From assembly GCA_036897625.1 (NCBI GenBank), contig JAYMTA010000890.1, forward strand, positions 1 to 23,334: a stretch of 23,334 nucleotides of DNA. The letters run 5' to 3'. This DNA is from Pelargonium cotyledonis (lineage: Eukaryota > Streptophyta > Magnoliopsida > Geraniales > Geraniaceae). Made by a program: the position numbers and the translations under genes. Under the pieces are notes generated by a model that was given only the letters and a program-made list of their open reading frames with translations, was not told the origin of the DNA and searched no databases. How positions within the stretch are numbered: position 1 is the first letter of the stretch; every line of letters starts with the position of its first letter. Below are positions 10,082 through 20,959 of the stretch, one piece after another.

Positions 10082-11044
10082 TAGTAATGTCATTTTCATT
10101 CATCTAATTTAAATTAACGATAGGTGGGATCAATAAGATCAATTACAAAATACATAACAAAAAGAAATGATAAATAACAAGACTAGAAAATTCTCAAAAA
10201 CGTAGAGACTAATGACCCTCCTACTATTTATGCCTCTCGATACCAAGATCATTTCTCTCATTCCGTTCTCGAATTTTCGGATTGAGTACCGAAGCAAATA
10301 CACTGATTTCAAATTGTTCTTCTCTTGTGAAATTTTCTATCTTACAACTTTTTATTTTTCAAGTTCTTCTCTACTAAGATTTTTTGTCGCACAACTTTTT
10401 GTTACACAATCAATTTTTCATTTGGTCTTTTTATTTATAAAATATTTGATTGCATCAAATACCTACCACCAATGAGTCATAATCCCGCTTTATTATTAAA
10501 AACCAACACAATAAATTTTGAAAATCAATTTATGGTTGATATTAATGTTGGGTAAAATTTCATAATAGTTATCAAAATCCACTCTAAATTTTGTTACACA
10601 GTTAAAGCCAACTAAACTATAATGAGAAGTTGTCACGTTAATTTTATATCTTAACACTCTTTTTTTAGTAACACATTGGTGACATTTAACCATTTAAGAG
10701 ACCTAGCTGCACTAAGAACATAATTATTTGAAGTTGTAAATGTAAAGGAAGACAATGCAATAGTTGAAATTTGTCATGCTAATAAAAAAGACAATATGAT
10801 CAATTGTTCATCATGGGAAAAAATAGCATGCAATGCAGGAATGATTGAAATTGGAAATGTCATGTAAAAATAAGAAAAATGAAAAATGGGTTAGAAGACA
10901 TGTTTCACAAACGGTTTCATCTTTTTGAATTTTCTTTAATTTCTCGAGTTCGAACGTCCTGTTCATGATATAAAGTGAGGTTTAATTTAGATTAAAATGA
11001 GAGAACTATCATTTATTGTGTAGCTCAATCGATAAAAAAATATA
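10082..11044. other. AT-rich spacer between the two inverted MITEs
   Basis: No gene is recognised. Two weak tRNA-promoter-like strings occur (GAGTTCGAACGTCC near 10938 and GTGTAGCTCAATCGATAAAA near 11019), but they are in the wrong order for one SINE. Confidence 0.4.
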
Positions 11045-11286
11045 CTTCATCCGTCTCAAAATGAGTGACCTCCTTTCTATTTTGACAAAAATTAAGAAGA
11101 AGTTAATTGATGTGGTATATTTATTATTGTATCCTCGTGATCATGTGTTGAGAGATCCTAATTAACTTTTTATAAGAATACTATTGACAATTCATGCATA
11201 ACTAACTTACTAGAAAAAGAAATAAAACACTCATTTTGGGACAAAAATGCAAGAGAAACAAGACACTCATTTTGAAACGGATAGAG
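11045..11286 (-). mobile_element. 242-bp Stowaway-type MITE, copy 2 (inverted relative to copy 1)
   Basis: The element is flanked by TA at 11043-11044 and 11287-11288. The left end is CTTCATCCGTCTCAAAATGA, and the right end reverse-complemented is CTCTATCCGTTTCAAAATGA. Its reverse complement aligns with the element at 9840-10081 end to end, including GTTTCTCTTGCATTTTTGTC and CTAGTAAGTTAGTTATGCAT, with scattered substitutions and no large gaps. The equal length and preserved ends suggest fairly recent copies. It is non-coding and depends on a transposase elsewhere. Confidence 0.87.
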
Positions 11287-11326
11287 TAATAAAAAAAATC
11301 ATGGGTTATCCAGTTTTGTTATTTAG

Positions 11327-11636
11327 TGGTTGTTTGGTAACATTTTTACTTGCTTTTAAAAGCACTTCTAGAAGTAGGTATTGTTTGCTAATAAAAGTCT
11401 TTAAAAACGATTTTGTAGTGTATATATTAATATTTTAATGAACAATAATTACAAAACTTGAAAGAATAGAGATTCTCTCTCTACTTTTTATGACAAAAAT
11501 AAAAAATTTATACTTATTTTTACTTTTTAATCATTATAAAAATAAATAAAAAAATTAATTATATTTACGATATGATAAGATTTAAATAAATGTATAAATG
11601 GGTTTTGCAAGGCTAGAAGTGTTCCCAAAAAAGGCC
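11327..11636. mobile_element. hAT-like non-autonomous element A
   Basis: The left end TGGTTGTTTGGTAACA and the right end, reverse-complemented, GGCCTTTTTTGGGAACAC form imperfect inverted repeats of the kind seen in many plant hAT MITEs. The inside shares several blocks with the element at 18894-19413: GCTTTT(A/G)AAAGCACTTC, TATTGTTTG, TGACAAAAATAAA and AAGTGTTCCCAAA. The flanking octamers (TTATTTAG and TTAATTTC) are only a rough match to an 8-bp target duplication. The boundaries are good to a few bases. It is non-coding. Confidence 0.6.
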
Positions 11637-11638
11637 TT

Positions 11639-12470
11639 AATTTCTCTTCACCTGTTTTTGGAGCCTAAACCACAATCGTGGCTTTATTAGTTCCATGCCT
11701 ACCTATATTCCTCCGAAATTTAATGGCTACATTTTTGGAGGCTCTAATGTTTGTGTGTACTCTTGAAATTTTCCCACATGAATTTTATTGTTGTTTTGGT
11801 GTAAAGTACGGTGATGTCGGGTCCATTATCTATCGATTATCTGCCACATGTTTGTTTCATTTGATGTGGTGCCTCATAAACCCTACCCTCAATTTATTAC
11901 TAATTACTTATACAAATGGATATTGTTTTGGGTAATTGTGTCCATTCATTATTTATATGGGTGCTAAAAGTTCAGATCGGTAGAGACTGATGACTCCTAG
12001 ATGATCCTTGGTTTTAACCCGTTCTCGTTAATCATATAGGATTTTAAGCATAAAATACATAATCCAATTTTTTTTACATCATATCCGACGTTCTCATTCC
12101 AAAAATAGATTGAATTTTGAGTACCTGACGGATCGGTCATTTTACCAGCTGTACTTTCAGGTGGCCTTTCACATGGAGCCATTCACATACACTCAAATAT
12201 ACAAATATTTTTATCCACAGTTCCACACAAGAGTACAGTAGTGTATACGCAAATATTAAATTTACATTAAAAAGAATTAAAATTTTACACCTTACGTAGA
12301 GTACAAAACAAAGAATTGCCAAGATTCCACACTCGTTTTCTGATGCAAATTTTAGCCCCATCCCATGTTCAGATACTTCTCTGAGTCCTCGTCGTCTTCT
12401 TCTTCTTCTTCTCCTCCTATTTCTCTTATCTCTTCCATATTTAAATGAATAAAAAAACATTGCCCTTTTT
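11639..12470. other. Upstream region of the DUF936 gene
   Basis: No gene is recognised. A pyrimidine-rich run at about 12383-12435 (repeated TCTTCT) followed by ATATTTAAAT near 12437 resembles a plant core promoter (Y patch and TATA-like) for the DUF936 transcript. Transcription may start near 12470. Confidence 0.4.
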
Positions 12471-12678
12471 GTCCGTCTGGACTGTTTCTGTGTAATGAAT
12501 CAAGCTCCCCCTAATTTTTCGCTGTGTGGGTTGTAGCAAATTCAGCCAAAGTTTCCAACTTTGTTGTCTTTCCCATTTTGGGTTTGCAGAGAAAATGGTT
12601 GTGCAATACATGTGTATTGTATAAACTGCCAAAGCCCATTTATTAGTGACAGTCCCTTTCTCATCTGGGTTGGTGATG

Positions 12679-13139
12679 GTGAGTAAGTGACTCTTCTCCT
12701 TTGTTATTTCCAACCTGTACACCATTATTAGTGCCCAATGTTTGGGGATTTCTTTTGGTAAAAAATTTCATGGGTTGGTTTGTGTGATTCATGTATTTTT
12801 ATGTCTGTGGATTATACAATTGTTGTTGGTTGTGTGAATGTACAATCCTTGTTTGTTCAAATCTGTGCATAATCTCTCCTGCTTTGCTTCCTTGTTTGGG
12901 TTTGGTATGTATGTATGAAAAAGGAAACCATTTTTGGTAACAAATTTCATCTGCCTTAAAGCACAATTATATTTACCTTCACTACAAATCTATCCAAGTC
13001 CATTGATTTGATCCATTTGTGAATCTGGGTGCTCTCATATTTGGGTATTGGGAAAAACCCTTTCTTTATAGCAGTTTCCTTTAGATCTTTTGTGTGCTCA
13101 ATTCAATTATTTTCAAGATTCTTTCATTTGGGTTTTCAG
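12679..13139 (+). other. Probable 5' UTR intron of the DUF936 gene
   Basis: The donor GATG|GTGAGT at 12678/12679 and acceptor GGTTTTCAG|AG at 13139/13140 enclose a T-rich 461-bp stretch directly ahead of the coding start at 13166. No protein is readable inside. The position and strong splice consensus support it. The exact donor is an inference. Confidence 0.5.
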
Positions 13140-13143
13140 AGTA

Positions 13144-13221
13144 ATGTGCATTGGAGGTTTCAAAAATGGCAAATCTTGTACCTGGTATTCTCCTCAAGCT
13201 GTTGCAGCACATGAATACTGA
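13144..13221 (+). promoter_or_regulatory. Overlapping upstream ORF of the DUF936 gene
   Basis: ATG at 13144 opens a 25-codon frame ([16 protein letters not shown]...) that ends at TGA 13219-13221, beyond the main ATG at 13166 and in another frame. Its context is weaker than that of the main start (CAAAAATGGC). If it lies in the mature leader, it could reduce translation of the main protein. Confidence 0.4.
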
Positions 13222-16200
13222 TGTGAAGGTTGCTGGTGAGTACAGGTCTTCTCTGTTGCAGGTTGTGAGCATTGTCCCTGCACTCGCTGGTGGCGAGCTT
13301 TTCCCGAACCAGGGGTTTTACCTCAAGGTCTCGGACTCCTCTCATGCCACCTATGTCTCGCTTCCTGATGAAGATGATGATCTAATTCTCAGCGACAAGA
13401 TTCAATTGGGTCAGTTCATTCATGTCGAAAGGCTCGAAACTGCCTCACCAGTCCCAATTCTTCGCGGGGTGAGGCCGGTACCGGGGAGGCACCCTTGTGT
13501 GGGAAGCCCTGAGGACATTGTGGCAAATCATTCTCTTGGATTCCTTAATAATAAGGGTGTTGATAAGGTAAATTATCCTTCAAAAGTATTTAGCAATCGT
13601 GCTAGAGAAAAGGAGAAACCTAGATTGATGAAGGGGAATGCCAAGGAGGCACAATTGGATAGGAAACCATCTAGTGTAGCTAGATCAAAGACTCAATCTT
13701 CGAAAGATGCAGTGAGTGTAGAGGTAAAGAAGGAAACTTTGCTGAGGGTGAGGTCTGCGAATTCGCGGTCCATCCCTTCATCTCCTACCAGTTGTTACTC
13801 GTTGCCTACAACTTTTGAAAAGTTCTCCAATGGGATGAAGCAGCAAAAGGTTAAGAGAGTGGAGAAGGCAACATCTAAACTGGTATTTGGAGAAAAGCAG
13901 AGTTCTGTTCGTTCGGCTGGTCCTGCTGTAAAGAAAATGGGTGTGTCAGCTCCTATAAGGCATTTAGTTCAAGGGATTGAGATAGGGGCCAAGGGCCTGA
14001 GGAAGAGCTGGGAAGGGAGCATGGAGACAAGAACCAGAGAGTGTTCAAAATTGAGAACTGTAAAACATAGTCCAATCCCCGAATCTCAAACTCTTTCTGT
14101 AAGATTTACTTTTTCTCAATCTCTTTTATTTATTTAATACTCTTTGAAGAATTTAATACTCATATTTTGTGCCCAGATTTTATATTTTATTTTAAGAAGA
14201 ACAAAGATTAGGGCTACTTAGTTGTTAGATTTGATTTGGTTTGATTTATTTCCTTATTTTGGGGTTTCTGTCTCTTGCTGACCTTTTCTGCAATGGTGGT
14301 TCTATTTTTTTTTTTTTTTGATAAGCGATCGGTACCTTTTATTATAAAACCCGAAAACGGGAGAAATAAAAGTACAAAGCAAAGAACTAGACCAATTAGC
14401 CAAGACACGCTAATGGACTAGCTATCCAGGAATCAAAAGAAATACAAATAGAGCAATAGTAGCATCTAAGAAGAGCGAAACTGAGGCTCTGAATACGTAA
14501 AACGGACCAATTAAACTCTTCCTTCACATTTTCACCTGTGTTTTGAAGGAACAAAGTAATGAACAATGTCATTGTTTCATATTCAGTCTTGTTTCTGTGT
14601 AAATCCTCAATATATTTTGAAAAGCCTAGCCTGTGTCTTGATGTTCTCCTCAATCTTTTTATCGTATAGTTATACTCATAATTGAATTTCTTTTGCCAGG
14701 CTCCTAGAAAGAGTACTTCATCAACTGATAGGTTGCAAATTAAGGAGGAGAAAAAGGGCCAACTACCTACCAGGTCATTCAAAGAGGAGAATAAGGCACA
14801 AATGTCTGCAAAGAAAGTTACAGCAAATGGAACCTTGGATGATAAAGAAAAATCAACTAAGCAAAGAATTTCTGTTGGGAAAAAATCATCAGAAGTGGCT
14901 AACAATGGATTCCCAGGAAATTTTGTCAAGGTTTCCCTGAATAGTCGGAAAATGACGGATGGAAATGTCTCATGGGGATCACTCCCATCATCTCTTGCAA
15001 AGCTTGGAAAGGTATAGAGTTGTATACTTATGTATTAACTTTTTTAGCTGTTTTGTGAGGTCATTGTGTTTAGTTGGTTCGTGAGCACATAATATTAGGA
15101 CGTTTGCTTCTGAATGTTGAGGAACTTAACTGACAAACCTGAATAGAATTACCTGTTGACCTCATTTAATTGGTGTTCTATTCTTTTTTGGATGATATCA
15201 TATGTTCACGACTGCATACTATTCTGTTTCTTACTCCATTTCATATTTGTTATAACAGGTAGTTATGAAACATAGAGATGCTGCACAAATAGCTGCAACA
15301 GAGGCTATGCAAGAAGCTTCTGCTTCAGAGAGCTTGCTTCGATGCTTAAGGTATTATTACCCAAAACAAAATATATATATTTTTTATTCATGCATAGATG
15401 ATAGAACTAGAGACTAGTAAGTTGATAGGAATTTTTAATATCGATTGACATATATGTATGATGCTAATTCTCCATATACTCATATTTTGGTCAAAGATCA
15501 TACGTAGTTTTCACACTGTGTAGATCATAGGAACATGTGCATATGAATTTCTACTCATATAAAACTTGTAGGATGCACTTAAAATGAACCTAGAAGGTAA
15601 AGGTCTCGTAAAGTTAGAGTTAGCATGCATCTTGGAGCGAGGACTATCAAATTGGCTCAGCTTGGTTCAGAAACTTAGATGATTTTGTTTATGGAAAGAA
15701 TTATGAAGGTCAAGGGTGAACTCTAAATTATGTTGTCACTCAGAGCAATTCAAAATGAGAATTTTTCCCATAAATGGAGTGATTGTCGCTTGTACCTGAA
15801 ATCGCTAGATTTTTCATTTTATCAGGGCAAATCCTGAGATAATTAACTACTAAAGAAAGAATCATGAAGGATATTCATGTCAGCTGGTAAACATACTAAA
15901 ACTGTCTCGTAAATAATGTGAAAGTGAAAGTTTATTGGTAAATGCTTTTGGTTTTAAAGTCTCAGGCTTATGAAATCTTCTAACTCTGGCTTTGCATTTG
16001 AGCAGCCAGAAGTCCCAATTCTTCCTTTATCTAACAATCTTTCACCTATTATGGTGCTATTTCAGGCCTTGTTTCTCAGTTAAATGATTTGGGGTTTTCT
16101 CTTTTTTCAACAGTGGATGCTTATTTATCAAGGCTAAAAACCGCATGTTTTGTTATGTTCTTTTCTATACATATTTTATCTCTCAATTTTTGTTTTCTAA

Positions 16201-18133
16201 TGTGGTGGAATTCTCTGTTGAATTTTATTCTACACTGGTTAGCTAATTTTACAGTTGAATCATGTGCAGTATGTTTTGGGTAATAAATGTATTTCTATTG
16301 TAGTATATATGGTCAAAATTTCTAAAAGAAGAATATAGATGTGACCTTAATGGTAGTGTAACTACATAGTACATGTGAACGTTCTCTTATAGTCAGTCTG
16401 CAAATAGGTAGAAGGAACATACACTTTCTAGTAAAAGTTGGACGTGGGGCTAATGAGAATTGCAGTTGTTTTGATATATGCCCTGTCAAGAGAATATCAT
16501 CAATTAAATTTGCTTCAAGGACAAGAAGTATAACAAGGAATGTGATTCAATAATGAGTTGAATGAAAGAAAACTTGATGTTTTGTTTTTCACTTGGGTGG
16601 TACCTTAGAGAAAACAAGGTTTAGTCCTCGTAAATCTTCGTATTACTCAACTTTTATCTTCTTAAAGTTCCTGCTATCTGATCTTCCTTTCTCTAATGAA
16701 GTCTTAATAACTTCTTCTCACTCCCTATCCTGTCCTACTGGATATGTAAAAGTTGTGTGCTCAAGTTATTTGGGTTGTAAATTTTCCCACCATACCATTT
16801 AATAGTGAAGTCCAATGTATCTGTTGGGTCTGATAGGGCAAACCATTCTTCATAAATTTGGGCTGACAATTTTCTGAGCCGATTTGGTGACCCCCTTGGT
16901 GTGGGATTCCCTCAGAGTGTTCAAGTAAACCTACATTCTGGATCAACAATGGCAATTAGGAAGCTTTGTGTTAGTCTGGACTGAAGTGGGAGAAAGTACT
17001 GGTCAAAATGAATGGTCCTGTTTCACTCATTCCAACTAGACTTCTTTCCACTATTTTTTTGTTCATTTGTTCCATTCCATGCATTGGCAAGTTTATTTAT
17101 GTATGGCCGAACAAGAAAGTGAAAATAATCAACTATAGAAAGTCAATGTATTTGTTGTTTAAGGATGTCAGTAGTGAAAAATGGAGAACCAAGATCCCAG
17201 AAAGAAAGCAGAATGATTATATTGGAATATTTATATGTAAATTTATTAGTTGTGTATCTAATATTTTATTTTCGTTCTGTTCTATCTACTTGCAGCACAT
17301 ATTCAGAACTAATCACCGCTGCCAAGGAAGATAATCCACAGCCTGCAGTGGAGCAGTTCTTGGCTCTCCAGGCAAGTTTAAATAGTGCTCGCATGATTGC
17401 CGATTCTCTATCCAAAACAATGCCAATTGGTACATCCCCAGATCGGGACGAGAACCCATCCGAAGCAGTACTAAAGGTTACATCGGACAGAAGGAAACAT
17501 GCTACTTCATGGGTCCAAACTGCAATGGTTACTAATCTGTCACCCTTTACAGTATATAATAAAGGACCAACTTCAACTCCAGCCCAAAGCCAAAAGACTA
17601 ATTCTGTGAATCAACCCATAGTACTCCTAGAAAATTCAACAAAACCCCTAGCAAAAACCCGTCAAACAGCTGGCTCTAAGCTTGTTGCAGCAGTAGTTAA
17701 CTCACGCCGTGTGGGGAATGGTTTATCCACGAGTCAAAAGCCGCAGCCCCAAGCTCCTCCAGAGTGGGAAAGAGGGAATGGCCTGGATGAGGCCGTTGAC
17801 CTGGCTGAAATGTTGCTAATGGAGTCCCAAGATTGGTTCTTAGGATTTGTAGAGAGATTCTTGGATGGTGAAGTGGACTCCTTGGCTCTTTCAGATAATG
17901 GTCAAATCGCGGGTATGCTGACTCAACTGAAGAGCGTTAATGACTGGCTCGATGAAATTGGATGTAATAAGGATGAAGACGAAATGCGCCATATACCAGC
18001 AGAGACCACAGAGCGGCTGAGGAAGAAGATTTATGAATATCTTCTCACACATGTCGAGTCTGCTGCTGCTGCGCTTGGTGGCGGTTCACATTTTTCTGCT
18101 ATTATCAAGACGGAAACAAGAGCCAAAAGGTAA
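13166..18133 (+). CDS. DUF936-family protein (plant-specific, possibly microtubule-associated)
   Basis: The coding exons are 13166..14098, 14700..15011, 15259..15350 and 17296..18133, giving 724 residues. All joins keep frame (phases 0, 0 and 2) with GT...AG borders. Residues 1-130 begin [19 protein letters not shown] and contain [37 protein letters not shown] and [19 protein letters not shown], the hallmark N-terminal block of the DUF936 family. The middle (about 130-590) is basic, Ser/Lys-rich and poorly ordered, with a short helical piece at 416-480 ([20 protein letters not shown]). Residues 600-715 (from [20 protein letters not shown]) form the conserved helical C-terminal block. As I recall, Arabidopsis DUF936 proteins include CORD-type factors that disorder cortical microtubules, so a cytoskeletal role is plausible but inferred. 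ATG 13166 is the first in-frame Met and opens the conserved MANLVPGIL start. Confidence 0.93.
14305..14420 (-). mobile_element. 3' tail of a LINE/SINE-type retroposon in DUF936 intron 1 (antisense)
   Basis: A run of 15 T at 14305-14319 is followed by GATAAGCGATCGGTACCTTT and TATTATAAAACCC. On the minus strand this reads as ...TTTTATAATAAAAGGTACCG...GCTTATC followed by poly(A), the look of a plant non-LTR retroposon 3' end. The inner boundary is unclear and may reach about 14580. Orientation is opposite to the host gene. No target duplication could be identified by eye. Confidence 0.5.
15351..17295 (+). other. Long intron 3 of the DUF936 gene
   Basis: The intron is 1,945 bp, with donor TTAAG|GTATTA and acceptor TACTTGCAG|CAC. 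It is T-rich, with no recognisable gene, inverted-repeat element or LINE domain. The stretch at about 16810-16930 is less AT-rich and may be an unrecognised repeat fragment. Confidence 0.7.
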
Positions 18134-18690
18134 ACTCCAAATTCGTAAAATGCAGTGTTTGCAATGCCATATGTGCAGTGCAGTGCAGTGCAGAGCAGAT
18201 TGAAGTCCTATACATATATATTTATGTCCTAATCCTAACCTACAGGTGGTTCCTGGCTGGTTGTGTCTCTTAACCACCAAGTGGTTTCAGAGGCCCAGTG
18301 CTCTAACTTGTGTGCATAAGATTCCTACATGGGGTTGAGGTATAGAGTAGTCATTAATTATTGATCATCAACAAAAACAGCTTAACTATATTATTTTTTT
18401 CTTCATGGAATTGCTTACAAAAATATAGACAAATCAGAAGAGATTGGAAATTAATGAATATGTTTGTTTTCCCAGTGTGTTTTGAATATGTATTTGTTTC
18501 TCATTTCTCACTGGAAGTGAAAAAAATGAATGGTATGCTCTACTATATATTTTTTCTCTTTTCTTAAAATGAGGATGATACTTTATAATTTCTTTATTAG
18601 TCACTTTCACCACCGTTAGTTATAGAATAGTATATAATTTTAGTGGTTGTTAGACATTTAATGAAAGAGTTTAAAAAGAAGTTTGATGAA
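18134..18690. other. DUF936 3' UTR and spacer, with a GTGCA microsatellite
   Basis: Four perfect GTGCA units lie at 18173-18192 in the likely 3' UTR. The rest is AT-rich, with no coding sequence seen. Confidence 0.5.
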
Positions 18691-18702
18691 ATTATATATT
18701 GG

Positions 18703-18860
18703 TTAGAAGCTCGTGAAATCTTACCAACAAAGTGTTTTCTTGGATCACGAGGTATGTCAATCCCCATAGCTCAATGCCCTATGTCCTCTCTGTGGGTCAT
18801 GCTTTGAGAACATCAATGATCTTCTTCTCCGCTGTGCCTGGATTTGGAATTTGTGGAGTT
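18703..18860 (+). pseudogene. Isolated LINE zf-RVT domain fragment
   Basis: One frame reads WLEAREILPTK (from about 18700), then LGSRGMSIPI. A second frame, from 18773, reads ALCPLCGSCFENINDLLLRC and ends WIWNLW. Together they follow the order of the zf-RVT domain found at the C-terminus of plant L1-type ORF2 (LPTK, RG, CPLC, E, C, W), with a frameshift near 18770. The usual His of the zinc site is replaced (NDLLLRC rather than H-L-F-x-x-C). It is a short dead fragment, separate from the larger LINE at 19501, and is cut off by the hAT-like element starting near 18894. Confidence 0.65.
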
Positions 18861-18893
18861 ATGTCTCATCAACCCATGCTTATGCTAATAAGT

Positions 18894-19413
18894 GAGTGGT
18901 GGTTTAGTGGCTTTTGAAAGCACTTCCATAAGTTGCTATTGTTTGGTATATAAAGCAAAAAAAAAAAAAGAAAATTATATAATTTATATGAGTATCAGTT
19001 GACAGATATAACTTTATATTAGTTGCATTAATGAGATGATGACACCTTATTTAAAATCATGGATCCGAACTGGTCACTCCGTACAAATTCACTTGGGTGG
19101 GTATAAGTGAAATTTGATGAGGTGTCATCATCTCATTGGCTTAATTAAGTTGCAACTGATATAAAGTTATATTAGTAATCTGATACACATTTTACTCTAT
19201 TTATATTAATATTATATTAATTATGATTGCAAATGAGTGGAAAATGTGTTTTCTCTCTCCACTTATTCTGACAAAAATAAATTTTTTTTACTTCATCCTA
19301 CTTCTCTATCATTACAAAGTAGAGAGATAAAAGTTGATTTTTAGATGATTTGACAGCATTTAAATAGATGTGCAGCTCCTTTTGCAGGCCAAAAAGTGTT
19401 CCCAAACAAGGCC
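18894..19413. mobile_element. hAT-like non-autonomous element B, with a MITE inserted in it
   Basis: It shares blocks with element A (11327-11636): GCTTTTGAAAGCACTTCC, TTGCTATTGTTTGGTA, CTGACAAAAATAAA and AAGTGTTCCCAAACAAGGCC. The right terminus reverse-complemented is GGCCTTGTTTGGGAACAC. The flanks TAATAAGT (18886-18893) and TAATAATG (19414-19421) agree at six of eight positions, consistent with an 8-bp hAT target duplication. The left terminus is poorly kept. The 18992-19186 element interrupts it, so its own length is about 325 bp, close to the 310 bp of element A. Confidence 0.6.
18992..19186. mobile_element. Long-inverted-repeat MITE nested in hAT-like element B
   Basis: The left arm starts GTATCAGTTGACAGATATAA and the right arm, reverse-complemented, starts GTATCAGATTACTAATATAA. 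Both continue through CTTTATAT(T/C)AGTTGCA to AATGAGATGATGACACC. The arms are about 55 and 66 bp, and the right arm carries an extra CTTAATTAAGCC-like segment. The whole is a foldback of about 195 bp with a unique centre of roughly 75 bp. The edges could be TA-TCAG...CTGA-TA, giving a TA target duplication. The superfamily is not settled. Confidence 0.75.
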
Positions 19414-19660
19414 TAATAATGCTATCATAATGAAAATGGACAATAAAATAAATAATAATATATTTTTTAAACGAATTAATCAATGACACAGTGCAAAAGA
19501 TAATGTGGGCGTTCTTTCACCTGAGAGTGTTACCTTAGGGTTTCGGTGAGGCGGCGGTGTAGGTAGTTAGGAGCAAAAAGCGATATTTTTCGGCGACAGG
19601 AACAGGGTACCAGTGCAGGGCAAGGGTCGATGGCAATATGAAGTGAGGTAAGGCTGCGAA

Positions 19661-20400
19661 ATGGGGGTACTTGTGTGGAATTTTTGGGGCTTGGGAAAAC
19701 CCATATCCAAGCAGGTCTTGCTTAGGTTAGTGCGGGAGAAGAAGTCGTTCTTGGTATTTTTTTATCGAAACGAAGAAATGCAGGGCAGAGCTGGAGGCGG
19801 TGCCTAAGAGCTTCAATATGAAGACGTGCTTCTCATGCGATGTGGTTGGTCGGAGTGGGGGATTGACTTTATTTTGGGACAAAGGAACAAAGATTTCACT
19901 TCTGGGATAGGCCAAAAACTATATCGATGTGGTCATTGAGATGAGGAAACAAAGTTAGTGGTGATTTAAAGGATACTACGAAAATCAGATCAAACTAATA
20001 GGGCATTATCGTGGGATAGGTTGCGGTATCTTGCTGGCATCAACGCCCTTCTATGGTTGTATGCAAGTGACTTCGACGACTTGCTCTCGGTGAATGAGAA
20101 GAAAGGAGGCCATCCATATCCAAATGGATTGGCTCAGGTTTTTTTTTTTTTACTGCAGTTAGAGATGTGAGACTGGAGGATATAGGCTTTTCGGGGTACG
20201 CATTCAAGTGGCATAGGGGGTCAGGTAGTGATATTCAAACGGAGGAGCGTATGGATTGAGCTTTCGGGTATTAGGAGTGGATTGCGAGGTTTGGTGCTTG
20301 GAAAGCTACCTTTCTTCATATCGGATCATTGGCTGGTGTTAATAGGGTCGGGGGAAAGGTCCTTTCGGGTCCATAAAAGGTTTCAATTTGAGACTATGTG
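19661..20400 (+). pseudogene. LINE ORF2 endonuclease domain (EEP/APE-like), broken
   Basis: ATG 19661 opens MGVLVWNFWGLGKPISKQVL, matching the start of plant LINE endonucleases, with the metal-site Asn in VWN at 19679. FIETKKC with its Glu lies at 19760-19780 in the next frame. A run of seven T at 19756-19762 fits a one-base insertion. GRSGGLTLFWDKGTKISLL follows at about 19850-19900. NRALSWDRLRYLAGINALLW and GFSGYAFKWHRG appear further on, and ISDHW with the catalytic His sits at 20317-20332. The domain order is complete, but it is split over several frames. Confidence 0.8.
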
Positions 20401-20959
20401 GTGTGAGGAAGTTGAGCGTGAGTAGGTGATATATGGGGCATGGAGATGGGTTTTCGTCAAGGACAAGCTAAGATGTTGTGGGGATGCTTCATAGAAATGG
20501 GGAGGTCCGTTGGGAAAGGCTCTGGGTAAGGAGGCGACAGTTACAGACAGATTGCTTGAAAAATTGAGTGCGAGGTTTGATGCTCATAGTCGGATCCAGC
20601 TGAAAAGGTGCGTCTAAAATATTTAGCCCTCATCCACAAGCACGACTTATTTTGGAAGCAGAGAGCAAAGAATTACTGGCTACGTGAATGTGATTGTAAT
20701 TCAAAAAATTTTCATAGAGCACCTTCGACTCGTAAGAAGAACAATTCGATAATAAGGTTAAACAATGGAAGGGGGTGTAGGCGGAGGGACTTGAGAAACT
20801 CAGGAACATGGTAGCGAGTTTCTTTACCGAGGAGTTAAGGACACGTGGCACGGTAGGGGTGGACCGGGTTCTTCAGCTAGTAGAGAGGAAGGTGACGTAT
20901 GAGAAGAATAGAAGGTTGGGGGCAGCTTTCACGATAGATATGATCAAGATAGCCCTAGA

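Noticed and set aside
10930-11040. Second SINE from GAGTTCGAACGTCC and GTGTAGCTCAATCGATAA
   Set aside because: The B-box-like string precedes the A-box-like one on the same strand, and no tail or target duplication was seen.
11678-11935. 85-codon open frame as a gene
   Set aside because: It has no recognisable domain, supporting splice sites or promoter, and AT-rich spacers often give frames of this length.
12137-12460. Arg-rich minus-strand frame of 107 codons
   Set aside because: The poly-Arg run comes from the TCTTCT pyrimidine tract of the DUF936 promoter read backwards.
14396-14929. 177-codon minus-strand frame over DUF936 exon 2
   Set aside because: It spans an intron/exon border of a well-supported plus-strand gene and resembles nothing known.
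16810-16930. LTR-like fragment in DUF936 intron 3
   Set aside because: The segment is a little less AT-rich, but no terminal TG...CA pair, primer site or paired copy could be found.
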